Notes under the pieces: model-generated
Databases searched by the model: none
The model's input: the letters and a program-made list of their open reading frames with translations, nothing else
What the model was told of the DNA's origin: nothing
In this document: piece after piece, positions 8,914-17,623 of the stretch
How positions within the stretch are numbered: position 1 is the first letter of the stretch
Layout of the letters: every line of letters starts with the position of its first letter
Assembly: GCA_013415865.1 (NCBI GenBank)
Contig: CP058896.1
Location: 1,655,957-1,719,956, forward strand
Length of the DNA: 64,000 nucleotides
From: Methanomassiliicoccales archaeon
GTDB lineage: Archaea; Thermoplasmatota; Thermoplasmata; Methanomassiliicoccales; UBA472
Reading direction: 5' to 3'
Program-made: the position numbers and the translations under genes

Positions 8914-9282
8914 ATGAAAGCGAGCAGTGGCCACTTCGTCCTGAAGGACGGTTTTGAATATAAGGACATGGCAAAGGTCTTCCCCGAAGTGCTCACGACG
9001 TTCCTTGAAGAGACTGAACAGGTCCCTGAGGACGAGGACATCATGCAGATGTTCATCTACCTGAACATGTGCGAGCTGCAAAAGAACAGCAAGCCTGAGG
9101 GTTACAATCGCAAGGGAAGGATGCGTATGGTGTTCCCCCTGGGCAAAAAAGAGTTCTATATTAGGGGCTCTGCAAAGAGCGGAGAGGTCGTCAGGGTCGC
9201 CGAGAAATTGAGCAAGATACTCAATAAAGGAGGCATCAAGCACGACCTGGAGTGGAACACCCTCTCGATGCTTGAAGAGTGA
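8914..9282 (+). CDS. Conserved-looking protein of unknown function
   Basis: 122 aa, soluble, acidic and basic residues well mixed (about MKASSGHFVLKDGFEYKDM at the start, then EETEQVPEDEDIMQMF and KGRMRMVFPLGKKEFYIRGS). I do not recognise a family. AAATTATTAAT at 8878-8888 is a TATA-like box whose spacing favours ATG 8914; in-frame ATG at 8890 would add eight residues. Divergent from thiDN and convergent with argH (2-base gap). Codon use resembles the neighbours, so it is a native gene. Confidence 0.7.
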   Translation: MKASSGHFVLKDGFEYKDMAKVFPEVLTTFLEETEQVPEDEDIMQMFIYLNMCELQKNSKPEGYNRKGRMRMVFPLGKKEFYIRGSAKSGEVVRVAEKLSKILNKGGIKHDLEWNTLSMLEE

Positions 9283-9284
9283 GG

Positions 9285-10736
9285 TCATAGACCGTACATG
9301 AGCCCATTCCAGACCTGGACAGAGCGCTCTCTTTCTTTTTTTATGAAGAAGAGATGGTCCTCTTTCTTGCTGGTGACAGTCTTTATCTGATTCTCGACCT
9401 GGACCGGGGAAGTTCCTCCGAAGGACGTCCTCCTCTTCACACATTCCTCGATATCGAGCACCTTCTGGACATCTGGACCGATCAGGTCAGAGAACGTCCT
9501 CATCTCATTCAGGTCCAGATCCTCTAACGACCTCGACGTCTTTACACAATGGCGCACCATCTTCCCAACGACCTCATGCGCTTGACGGAAAGGCATGCCC
9601 TTCTTAACAAGGTAATCGGCCAGGTCCGTGGCGTTCAGGAGACCGTTCTTAGCGGCCTCCCGCATCCTTGCGCCATTGAATTTTGCTTCCGCAAGCATAC
9701 CGGCCATCATCCTGAGGCAAGCGATATAGTTGTCCGCGGTCCTGAACACCGCCTCCTTGTCCTCTTGGAGGTCCCTGTTGTATGACATCGGGAGACCCTT
9801 GATAAGTGTGAGCATCGACATCAATGAACCGGTCCCCCGTGCGGTCCTTCCCCGTACAAGTTCTGCCACGTCCGGGTTCTTCTTCTGAGGCATGATGGAG
9901 CTCCCAGTGCTGAAAGAATCGCTGATCTCCACGAATCCAAACTCCGGACTGCTCCAGATGACCATCTCTTCGGCAAGCGAACTTAAATGGCACATGCCTA
10001 AAGATGATATGAAGCAATACTCCACTGCAAAATCGCGATCGCTGACCGAGTCCATTCCGTTGTCGGTGGGGCGGTCGAATCCCAACAGATGGCTTGTCAT
10101 ATGGCGGTCTATCGGGTATGTGGTCCCTGCCAGTGCAGCGGACCCAAGGGGACAGACGTTCAACCTCTTGTAAGAGTCGATGAGGCGGTCAGCATCCCTC
10201 TGGACCTTGAACGCATGGGCCATCAGATGATAGCCCAAGGTCACAGGTTGGGCGTGTTGTAGGTGTGTGAAACCCGGCATGACGGTGTCGATGTGCCTTT
10301 TGGCCTGTTCCAGCAAGGATTCTTGAAGGGCCACGGTCGCCTCTATCGTCATCAGGGTGACGTCCCTCATATACATGCGGAAATCCGTGATCACCTGGTC
10401 GTTCCTGCTACGGGCCGTATGTAATCTGGCCCCAGCTTCACCTATTCTTTTTGTCAGAAGACCTTCAACGCCCGAATGGACATCCTCGCTGGACATGTCA
10501 AGCTCGATATGACCGCTCTCGATCTCCCTGAGCATCTGTTTAAGCCCGGTGATTATTTTGTCGCCGTCCTCCTCTGTGATGATCTTCTGCTTCGCTAGCA
10601 TTTTAGCGTGAGCGATCGAACCAACGACATCGTACCATGCCAACCTGATATCCACAGGTAGTGAGGTGGTGAACGCGATCATCTCGCTCGTCGGGGCCTT
10701 GTCGAACCTACCTGACCAAAGGACCTTCTCAGACAT
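9285..10736 (-). CDS. argH: Argininosuccinate lyase
   Basis: Last step of arginine synthesis: argininosuccinate to arginine and fumarate. 483 aa, normal length. The fumarase/ASL superfamily signature GSSIMPQKKNPD is at about residue 279, and SSEDVHSGVE and HTARSRNDQV (substrate binding) lie in the first 120 residues. ATG 10736 is preceded by AAGTGAT at good spacing; a GTG 12 bases earlier overlaps the argG stop and is less likely. It is the second gene of an argG-argH operon with an 8-base gap. Confidence 0.97.
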   Translation of the reverse strand: MSEKVLWSGRFDKAPTSEMIAFTTSLPVDIRLAWYDVVGSIAHAKMLAKQKIITEEDGDKIITGLKQMLREIESGHIELDMSSEDVHSGVEGLLTKRIGEAGARLHTARSRNDQVITDFRMYMRDVTLMTIEATVALQESLLEQAKRHIDTVMPGFTHLQHAQPVTLGYHLMAHAFKVQRDADRLIDSYKRLNVCPLGSAALAGTTYPIDRHMTSHLLGFDRPTDNGMDSVSDRDFAVEYCFISSLGMCHLSSLAEEMVIWSSPEFGFVEISDSFSTGSSIMPQKKNPDVAELVRGRTARGTGSLMSMLTLIKGLPMSYNRDLQEDKEAVFRTADNYIACLRMMAGMLAEAKFNGARMREAAKNGLLNATDLADYLVKKGMPFRQAHEVVGKMVRHCVKTSRSLEDLDLNEMRTFSDLIGPDVQKVLDIEECVKRRTSFGGTSPVQVENQIKTVTSKKEDHLFFIKKERERSVQVWNGLMYGL

Positions 10737-10744
10737 ATTGCAGA

Positions 10745-11980
10745 TCACTTCTTTTGCTTCTTCGCAACACTGCGCAATGGCAATCCCCAGACGTAGATGA
10801 ACCCTTTGGCGCTGGTGTGGTCGAACTGATCACCTTCGGCGTAGGTCGCAAGGCCAGTGTCGTAAAGCGAGTATGGGGACCTGCGGCCGACGACGCTGCA
10901 CGAACCTTTGAACAGCTTCAGCCTGACCTCTCCGGTGACGAACTCCTGGGTCTTGTCCATGAAAGCATCCAGCGCTTCCTTCAGCGGGCTGAACCAAAGA
11001 CCATCGTAACAAAGCTCGGCGTAGCGCTGTTCCACGAGCCTCTTGTAGTTCGCGACGTCCTTGGTCAGGACCATCTTCTCTAGGTCCCTGTGCGCGGTTA
11101 TCAGTGTTATTGCCGCTGGGGCCTCATAAATCTCACGGGACTTGATGCCTACTAGGCGGTCTTCTATCTGATCGATGCGGCCAACGCCATGTTTTCCCGC
11201 GATCTCGTTCATCTTCTTGATGAGCGCCACAGCCGACAACTTCTTGCCATCTATGGCCACCGGTACCCCCTTTTCGAACTTTACGGTGACATATTGAGGG
11301 GTGTCTGGGGCCTTATCAGGGCTGACCGTCCATTCGAAAGCATCTTCAGGAGGTTCTGCCCAAGCATCTTCCAATATGCCACATTCGCAGCTCCTTCCCC
11401 AAAGATTCTCATCTGTGCTGTAAGGACATGCCTTCTTCACATTGATCGGGATGTTATGCTCTTTTGCATATTCGATCTCGTCCTCTCTGGTCATGACCCA
11501 CTCCCTCATCGGGGCGATGATCTTCAGTGAGGGGTCGAGTGCATTGATCGACACGTCGAAGCGGACCTGGTCGTTGCCCTTCGCGGTGCAACCATGGGCG
11601 ATGTACTTGGCACCCTCTTTCTTGGCGATGTCGACGAGGAGCTTTGCGATCAAAGGCCTCGCGACCGATGTTGCCATCGGGTAGGTCTGCATGTACATGG
11701 CATTCGCCTTCAGGCACGGCCAGACATAGTCCTCGGCGAACTCCTTCTGGGCGTCGATGGCATAGGCGTTGGTAGCGCCGATTATCTTAGCCCTCTCGAT
11801 GTTCTTGTTCATATCTCCAGGCTGTCCTACATCTACAGAGACCGCGATGACTTCCAGGTCGTATTTCTCCTGGAGCCAGCGGATGGCGACCGACGTGTCG
11901 AGACCGCCTGAATAAGCGAGGACGACCTTGTCCTTCTTTGATGACCTTGCAGTGGATGCCTTCTTGCCCTTTGCAACCAT
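10745..11980 (-). CDS. argG: Argininosuccinate synthase
   Basis: Joins citrulline and aspartate with ATP. 411 aa. The N-terminal PP-loop VVLAYSGGLDTSVAIRWL is at about residues 19-36, followed by AVSVDVGQPGD and the HGCTAKGNDQVRFD segment. A basic 17-residue N-terminal extension (KGKKASTARSSKK) precedes the fold. First gene of argGH; a TATA-like box at 12009-12017 predicts a nearly leaderless transcript. The rest of the pathway (argCJBD) is divergently placed about 500 bases away. Confidence 0.97.
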   Translation of the reverse strand: MVAKGKKASTARSSKKDKVVLAYSGGLDTSVAIRWLQEKYDLEVIAVSVDVGQPGDMNKNIERAKIIGATNAYAIDAQKEFAEDYVWPCLKANAMYMQTYPMATSVARPLIAKLLVDIAKKEGAKYIAHGCTAKGNDQVRFDVSINALDPSLKIIAPMREWVMTREDEIEYAKEHNIPINVKKACPYSTDENLWGRSCECGILEDAWAEPPEDAFEWTVSPDKAPDTPQYVTVKFEKGVPVAIDGKKLSAVALIKKMNEIAGKHGVGRIDQIEDRLVGIKSREIYEAPAAITLITAHRDLEKMVLTKDVANYKRLVEQRYAELCYDGLWFSPLKEALDAFMDKTQEFVTGEVRLKLFKGSCSVVGRRSPYSLYDTGLATYAEGDQFDHTSAKGFIYVWGLPLRSVAKKQKK

Positions 11981-12008
11981 GTGAATCGAGTTCGGCGATG
12001 AAATGAGA

Positions 12009-12017
12009 GTATATAAG
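12009..12017 (-). promoter_or_regulatory. TATA-like box of argGH
   Basis: CTTATATAC on the minus strand, centred 33 bases from the argG ATG, giving a predicted leader of about 7 bases. Confidence 0.6.
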
Positions 12018-12392
12018 ACTCACACGCCAACGAATGGACATTTAGTACAAACGCAGTCCTCTATTGGACATCACTTAACAAACAATAATCACGGTCTTTC
12101 ATGCCTGATGTGGATGAATTTTATCATTCATGCGATATTTCGTGGAACGGAACCATTCAATGACAGTCATCATGGTTGGGCCTATCGTCCTCATGAGCAA
12201 GCTGAACCATGTGGTCTCGCATTTCTAAGAAGGCATCTTCACCAGGCTCGCAAACGGTCTACTATTTGACAGGACCATACCTGGAACCGTGCCCGTGGTC
12301 CTGACCCCGATCTCCTCAATTGTCTTAGAATCAGGTACTCGAGGGATTAGGTTTTTTGCATTAGTATAATTGGAGAGAGCCCCCTAATTACA
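12018..12392. other. Non-coding gap between divergent argG and argC, possible gene remnant
   Basis: About 375 bases without a convincing gene. A plus-strand frame at 12003-12269 starts inside the argG promoter and has no family likeness. Between about 12225 and 12384 both strands are open for some 50 codons; the minus strand reads a protein-like stretch (it contains VPDSKTIEEIGVRTTGTVPG and ends FASLVKMPS) but has no start codon. It may be a decayed gene or chance. No tRNA or strong hairpin is seen. Confidence 0.3.
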
Positions 12393-12393
12393 T

Positions 12394-12401
12394 CTTAAAT
12401 A
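12394..12401 (+). promoter_or_regulatory. TATA-like box of the argCJBD operon
   Basis: CTTAAATA, predicting a transcript start near 12424 and a leader of about 56 bases that carries a GAGG ribosome site before ATG 12480. Confidence 0.5.
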
Positions 12402-12479
12402 CCGATTGTCCTATTTCGGTCATCATTCTTAATAATCAAACCGAGGAATTCGCCAGAATCTGAAAAGAGGATTACCGGA

Positions 12480-13496
12480 ATGATCAAAGCTGCGGTTGTT
12501 GGTGGTTCAGGTTACACGGGCGGGGAGTTGGCGCGTCTCCTATGCCGTCATCCCAGGATAGAACTTGTCGCGATGACCTCACGTCAGCTGGCGGGGACCA
12601 GGGTCGATAAGGCCCATTCCTTCCTAAAGGGATTCGTTGACATTTTTTTCACTGACAAGCTTGATGGCATCGATTGTGACGTTGTCTTCACCGCCACCCC
12701 ACATGGGGCATCGATGGACATCGTGCCTGATTTGTTAAGTTCAGGTGTCAAGGTCATTGATCTCAGCGGGGATTACCGTCTCAAAGATGTCAGCGTCTAC
12801 AAACAGTGGTATGGGACAGAACATCGGGATATTACGAATCTGGGCAAGGCAGTTTATGGTATTCCTGAGCTTTTCGCTGATGAGATAAAGAAGGCGGATT
12901 TTATATCGAATCCAGGCTGCTACCCGACTTGCTCGATCCTTGCGCTAGCCCCTCTCTTTGCAGAGGATGTGATAGAAGAAAGGGTCATAATCGATGCGAA
13001 GAGCAGCACCTCAGGGGCCGGAGCAGAACCGACAAAGGCCACCCACCATCCGACCTGCGGGGCAAGCATAACCCCATACAAGGTCGGCTCACACCGTCAT
13101 TCCCCTGAGATCCAGATGGCCCTTGAAAAGGTCGCAGGGCACGATGTGGAGGTCATCTTCACACCACACCTTCTACCGGTCGTCAGAGGAATGCTCTGCA
13201 CATGTTACGCTCGCTTAAAAGAGGATTTGGAAAAAGAAGAGCTACAAAATATTTACCAAGGCTTCTACTCAGGCAAAAAGTTCATAAGGATGACCACAGT
13301 GCCCTCGATGGCGTCCGTCAATGGTTCAAACTTCTGTGAGCTGGGCGTTGAAAAGGCTGGTAAGAGGAACGCAGTTGTTATGAGCGCGATAGACAATCTT
13401 GTAAAGGGAGCATCAGGGCAGGCCATCCAGAACTGCAACCTGATGTTCGGCATCGAAGAGGCCGCGGGCCTTGACTTCCCCGGTCTGGGGGTATAA
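12480..13496 (+). CDS. argC: N-acetyl-gamma-glutamyl-phosphate reductase
   Basis: Reduces N-acetylglutamyl phosphate to the semialdehyde with NADPH, 338 aa. The Rossmann start is VVGGSGYTGGELARLL, the catalytic cysteine lies in SNPGCYPT (about residue 145), and the His segment GSHRHSPEI follows. LysY-type (lysine pathway) members of this family exist, but the neighbours argJ and argB and the absence of a lysW-like carrier point to arginine. First gene of a four-gene operon; GAGG lies 9 bases before the ATG. Confidence 0.96.
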   Translation: MIKAAVVGGSGYTGGELARLLCRHPRIELVAMTSRQLAGTRVDKAHSFLKGFVDIFFTDKLDGIDCDVVFTATPHGASMDIVPDLLSSGVKVIDLSGDYRLKDVSVYKQWYGTEHRDITNLGKAVYGIPELFADEIKKADFISNPGCYPTCSILALAPLFAEDVIEERVIIDAKSSTSGAGAEPTKATHHPTCGASITPYKVGSHRHSPEIQMALEKVAGHDVEVIFTPHLLPVVRGMLCTCYARLKEDLEKEELQNIYQGFYSGKKFIRMTTVPSMASVNGSNFCELGVEKAGKRNAVVMSAIDNLVKGASGQAIQNCNLMFGIEEAAGLDFPGLGV

Positions 13497-13500
13497 GCGA

Positions 13501-14733
13501 ATGGCATACACTGTCATCGATGGCGGCATTACAAGCCCTAAAGGGTACAGGGCCACAGGCATACACTGCGGCATAAAAAAGCAGAACCTGGACCTTGCAA
13601 TAATCGCATCTGACGTTCCGGCAAAGTGTGCGATTGCGTACACACAGAACAGGATGAGGGCGGCACCGATAGAGGTCATGATGGAGAAGGACCCGAAAAT
13701 GCTGCAGGCCATAGTCATCAACAGTGGCAATGCAAATGCGATCACCGGGGCCAAAGGCATCTACGATGCCAGAGACATGTGCGCGATCGCCGCGGAGGCA
13801 CTTCATATCAATGAGAGCCTTGTCGGTGTGGCGTCAACAGGGGTGATCGCACGGTTCCTACCCATGCCAAAGGTTGCAGCAGGGATACCCAAGGCGGTGG
13901 CTCAATTATCCAGGGGCAGAGAGGCCGATCTTTTGGCCGCGAGAGCGATCATGACGACAGATACAAAACATAAGGAAGCGGCCTGCCAGGTCACCCTAAA
14001 GGACGGGACTGTGGTCACGATCGGGGGGATAACCAAAGGGTCTGGGATGATAGCACCTTCCATGAAGGTGGCGCACGCAACGACCTTAAGCTTCATCACC
14101 ACGGACGCGGTCCTTAACAAGAACGCTAACGGAAAATGGCAGGACATAATGGACAACAGTTTCAATGTCATATCTGTTGACGGTGACCAGAGCACCAACG
14201 ACGTCTCGATGTTCTTGGCGAATGGAATGGCAGGCGGCGCTCCAGCCGATAATGACCTATCATTCTGGGAGGGGGTCAAGTATGTCGCCCAGTCATTGGC
14301 GAAACAGGTTGTCATTGATGGCGAGGGGGCGACCAAGCTCATAGAGGTCCGGGTGTTGGATGCTAAGACCAGCAAGGAGGCAAGAAGCGCGGCCAGAGCT
14401 ATCATCTCCTCCAATCTTGTCAAGACCGCTATATTCGGGGCAGACCCCAACTTCGGCCGTATCTTGGCGGCGCTTGGTAACTCAGGCGCAGCTTTCCAGC
14501 TCGACCAGGTCAAGCTCGACATCAGCGATGACAGTACCACGGTGACCCTTTTTGAAAAAGGCTCTCCAACCATGGTACCAGGTTCTCAATCTGAACTTGA
14601 TGCCAGAAAAATATTGTCCGGGAAAAAGATCATCATCGACCTTTACTTAGGCGTGGGGCACTCGTTTGGAGAGGCATGGGGATGCGATCTCACATATGAT
14701 TATATCAAGATCAATGCGGACTATACCACTTGA
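13501..14733 (+). CDS. argJ: Glutamate N-acetyltransferase / ornithine acetyltransferase
   Basis: Transfers acetyl from acetylornithine to glutamate, closing the acetyl cycle, so this organism probably uses the cyclic pathway. 410 aa, Ntn-hydrolase-like self-cleaving family. The motif KGSGMIAPSM is followed by KVAHATTLSFITTDA; the Ala-Thr cleavage pair is present, but KVAH looks like a four-residue insertion relative to the usual PNMATML. The NFGRILAALG region and the C-terminal NADYTT are also present. Begins 4 bases after argC. Conversion to chains alpha and beta is expected. Confidence 0.95.
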   Translation: MAYTVIDGGITSPKGYRATGIHCGIKKQNLDLAIIASDVPAKCAIAYTQNRMRAAPIEVMMEKDPKMLQAIVINSGNANAITGAKGIYDARDMCAIAAEALHINESLVGVASTGVIARFLPMPKVAAGIPKAVAQLSRGREADLLAARAIMTTDTKHKEAACQVTLKDGTVVTIGGITKGSGMIAPSMKVAHATTLSFITTDAVLNKNANGKWQDIMDNSFNVISVDGDQSTNDVSMFLANGMAGGAPADNDLSFWEGVKYVAQSLAKQVVIDGEGATKLIEVRVLDAKTSKEARSAARAIISSNLVKTAIFGADPNFGRILAALGNSGAAFQLDQVKLDISDDSTTVTLFEKGSPTMVPGSQSELDARKILSGKKIIIDLYLGVGHSFGEAWGCDLTYDYIKINADYTT

Positions 14734-14742
14734 GGGAAAGGA

Positions 14743-15609
14743 ATGGAGAGCTCAACGATCGAGGGATTTCCCCGCGCGCCTTCGCTCCGTGGAAAGTTCG
14801 TCGTCATAAAATTTGGTGGCAGTTCTATCGACAGTGCAGGATTGGAACGCTTTGGCAATGACATCAGGTTGTTGGTCGGTCTAGGCATATCGCCAGTTAT
14901 CGTTCATGGAGGCGGTCCAGAGATAACCGACGAAATGAAGAGGCGCAACCTGCCCGTTAAGAAGGTCATGGGCCTGAGGATAACCGATGACAGCACCCTC
15001 GAGGTGGCCAAGGGTGTGCTATCAAGGATAAACGGTGAAATAGTACGGTCCATGCAGGCCAAAGGAATCAGCTCGATGGGCATGGCCGGGTCTGAATGCA
15101 ACACCATCATATGTAGGAAAATGCCCCCTGTCAAGATAAAGGACGAAAACGGCCAAGAGATGCTGGCGGACCTGGGCTGGGTCGGAGAGGTCGACCATGT
15201 GGACCCAAAGGCGATCTTGGTCCTGGCGAAGAGGTCCACGGTCCCAGTGATCTATCCAATATGTGCCGATATGGATGGCCACTTCATGAACGTCAACGCC
15301 GATACGGCCGCGGCCCACATTGCGATCGCCCTTAAGGCCGAAGAACTTGTACTGGTCACTGATGTTCCAGGTCTGATGCGCGTCTTTGGCGACCCAAGCT
15401 CAGTGATAGGAAATGTAAGGGAGTCCGAGTTCGAAGACCTTGTCAAGGATGGAGTTGTCAAGGAAGGGATGATCCCAAAGCTGGAGGCCTGTGTGATGGC
15501 TATAAGGTCGGGAGTTAGCGCGGCGAACATGATAGACGGCAAAGACCCTGAAGCGTTGATCGGTCAGCTGCTCATTGGAAGGAACCATGGCACAAGGATA
15601 ACGAAGTAG
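14743..15609 (+). CDS. argB: Acetylglutamate kinase
   Basis: Phosphorylates N-acetylglutamate, 288 aa, amino-acid-kinase fold. The start region FVVIKFGGSSID (residues about 19-30) and VIVHGGGPEI (about 52-61) are typical, with MNVNADTAAAHIA and LVTDVPGL in the C-terminal half. It follows argJ by 9 bases with a GGGAAAGGA ribosome site. An N-terminal 17-residue extension may carry arginine feedback control as in longer NAGKs, but this is not evident by eye. Ends with TAG. Confidence 0.96.
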   Translation: MESSTIEGFPRAPSLRGKFVVIKFGGSSIDSAGLERFGNDIRLLVGLGISPVIVHGGGPEITDEMKRRNLPVKKVMGLRITDDSTLEVAKGVLSRINGEIVRSMQAKGISSMGMAGSECNTIICRKMPPVKIKDENGQEMLADLGWVGEVDHVDPKAILVLAKRSTVPVIYPICADMDGHFMNVNADTAAAHIAIALKAEELVLVTDVPGLMRVFGDPSSVIGNVRESEFEDLVKDGVVKEGMIPKLEACVMAIRSGVSAANMIDGKDPEALIGQLLIGRNHGTRITK

Positions 15610-15617
15610 GTGTGAAG

Positions 15618-16799
15618 ATGGAACTCAATGACATCAAGACCCTTTACAGCGCTTATCTATTTCAGAACTATGGCCGTGAGGATATTTGCATAACCCATGG
15701 AAAAAAGGAATTCGTCTACGATATCGACGGAAAAGAGTACATAGACTTCGTCGCGGGGATTGCGGTGAACTGCCTGGGCCATGGCCATCCCGAACTTGTT
15801 AAGGCCATATGTGAACAGGCATCGAAGATGATCCACATCTCGAACCTATACTATTCCAAAGAACAGGCCGACCTCGGCGAGGCCATCGCCTCCATCGTAC
15901 CATTTCCTCTGGAGGTCTCCATGTTCTGCAACAGTGGGACCGAGGCCAACGAGGCCGCGCTGAAGCTCGCATCGAAGCATACCAGGCGCGTCAAGTTCAT
16001 CGCGTGTGCCAATTCTTTTCATGGCAGGACATCTGCAGCACTGTCTGCTACTGGACAGCCAAAGTACAAAGAAGGTTATGGGCCTTTGCTATCCAACGCG
16101 TTCCATCATATACCGTTCAATGATGTGGAAGCATTGAAATCGGTGGTCGACACATCGACGGCCGGGGTCTTGCTGGAAGTGGTCCAGGGGGAGGGAGGGG
16201 TCATCCCGGCCACGATGGAGTTCATAAAGACCGCGAGGGATCTCTGCGATGAGACGGGCGCGTTGATGATCGTCGACGAGGTCCAGACAGGGATGGGGCG
16301 TACCGGCAGATGGTTCGGTTTCGAGCACTATGGTGTCGTCCCTGACATAATATCCTTGGCCAAAGGTCTTGGCGGAGGGGTACCGATCGGCGCCATCGTG
16401 GCCAGAAGGGACATCGCTATGACGTTTACCCCTGGAAGCCATGGTACGACGTTCGGAGGGAACCCATTGGCCTGTGCCGCAGGTTGCGCGGTCATAAACA
16501 CGATCAAGAAAGAAGATCTCGTAAGAAGGGCCGGGCTGGTCGGGGAAGTCTGGCGCTCTGAGCTCAAGAAGATGACCAAGGATTCTTCGCTCATCAAGGA
16601 AATAAGGGGGATCGGCCTCATGACAGGCCTGGAGATGGGGGACGGGGCAAAGGAGTTCCAAAGATACGGCCTCGCTAAAGGTATACTGTTGAACGTGACA
16701 GCTGGGAAGACAATAAGGCTGGTCCCGCCGCTCATCATTAGCGATTCAAGCATAACAAAATTCAATGTTTGCTTGAAGGAATTCTTGTCTAGACATTGA
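15618..16799 (+). CDS. argD: Acetylornithine aminotransferase
   Basis: PLP-dependent class III aminotransferase that converts N-acetylglutamate semialdehyde to acetylornithine, 393 aa. It shows FCNSGTEANEAALKLA, VDEVQTGMGRTGRWF and the PLP lysine in ISLAKGLGGGVPIGA. ATG 15618 is chosen over GTG 15612 because AGGTG lies at correct spacing from the ATG. Fourth gene of argCJBD (8-base gap). A LysJ role cannot be excluded for this dual family. Confidence 0.94.
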   Translation: MELNDIKTLYSAYLFQNYGREDICITHGKKEFVYDIDGKEYIDFVAGIAVNCLGHGHPELVKAICEQASKMIHISNLYYSKEQADLGEAIASIVPFPLEVSMFCNSGTEANEAALKLASKHTRRVKFIACANSFHGRTSAALSATGQPKYKEGYGPLLSNAFHHIPFNDVEALKSVVDTSTAGVLLEVVQGEGGVIPATMEFIKTARDLCDETGALMIVDEVQTGMGRTGRWFGFEHYGVVPDIISLAKGLGGGVPIGAIVARRDIAMTFTPGSHGTTFGGNPLACAAGCAVINTIKKEDLVRRAGLVGEVWRSELKKMTKDSSLIKEIRGIGLMTGLEMGDGAKEFQRYGLAKGILLNVTAGKTIRLVPPLIISDSSITKFNVCLKEFLSRH

Positions 16800-16845
16800 T
16801 GTCTAAAATAAAACATTCAAATACTCTGTTTCTATTTGATTTTTT

Positions 16846-17532
16846 ATGAAAGAGGCGCCACAGAAAGAGAGCATTGCTGAGAAGACAAGGGTTTACATCG
16901 ATTCACATCCTAGCATCAAAGATTGCATATCTAAGGATTTGATCAATTACTCATCATTGGCCAGGCAGATAATGAAGGACCTTGACATTAAGAACGAGGA
17001 GGCTGTGATGATCGCTTGTCGGCGTTATGCTCAGAAATTATCCAAGAAGGATCATGAAAAGGATATATTGAAGATACTGGGCAACAGCAGGTTGGAGGTC
17101 AAGACAAAAATATGCTCGGTCACAGTGAAGAATGACTGGACCGTCCTTCACAAACTAGAGCTCGTGTTCGTGAAGCTGATCAATGAGAAGGCGATAATGC
17201 AGATCATCCAAGGGGCGCAAGCGATCACTGTGATCGCGGACGAGAAGCTGAAGAACGAAATAATCAGTACCGTCGGGAAGGAGAACGTTCTCAGGGTACG
17301 CTCAGACCTCGTTGAGATAACGGTGAAATCCCCTGAGAAGATCACGGACACCTCTGGCGTCTTTGCATATCTAGCTGACAATCTTGCCGAGAACAACGTA
17401 AATGTGGCAGAGACGGTATCATGTTACACAGATACGATCTTCATAGTTGATGATAAGGACATGATCCATGCCTATTCCATCCTGACAAGAGTGATAGAGA
17501 GCGCAGAGTCTTCTATAGGAGAAGCGCTCTGA
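16846..17532 (+). CDS. ACT-like regulatory domain protein
   Basis: 228 aa. The N-terminal ~70 residues look like a small helical, HTH-like module (SIKDCISKDLINYSSLARQ region). The rest reads as ACT-type ligand-binding domains, clearest at VFAYLADNLAENNVNVAET, where the family glycine/asparagine region is followed by a beta hairpin ending in IFIVDDKD. Predicted leaderless from ATG 16846. Placed just after argD, it might sense an amino acid and act in transcription or enzyme control; this is inference. Confidence 0.68.
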   Translation: MKEAPQKESIAEKTRVYIDSHPSIKDCISKDLINYSSLARQIMKDLDIKNEEAVMIACRRYAQKLSKKDHEKDILKILGNSRLEVKTKICSVTVKNDWTVLHKLELVFVKLINEKAIMQIIQGAQAITVIADEKLKNEIISTVGKENVLRVRSDLVEITVKSPEKITDTSGVFAYLADNLAENNVNVAETVSCYTDTIFIVDDKDMIHAYSILTRVIESAESSIGEAL

Positions 17533-17550
17533 GCAAGAGAGTTCTCAGAG
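17527..17550 (+). terminator. Inverted repeat across the ACT gene stop
   Basis: CTCTGAG and CTCAGAG pair perfectly around a 10-base loop, with the TGA stop inside the left arm, followed by A-rich sequence without a T run. A possible 3' end structure. Confidence 0.35.
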
Positions 17551-17623
17551 GTCAAATAAAAGAAAACCTCATCGTTCCGTCCAGCAAACCTATAATATTT
17601 TCCAGTACGTAGTGAAAGGATGG

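Noticed and set aside
12003-12269. 88-codon plus-strand frame between argG and argC
   Set aside because: It begins inside the argG promoter, has a His/Thr-rich unlikely composition and no ribosome site or TATA box.
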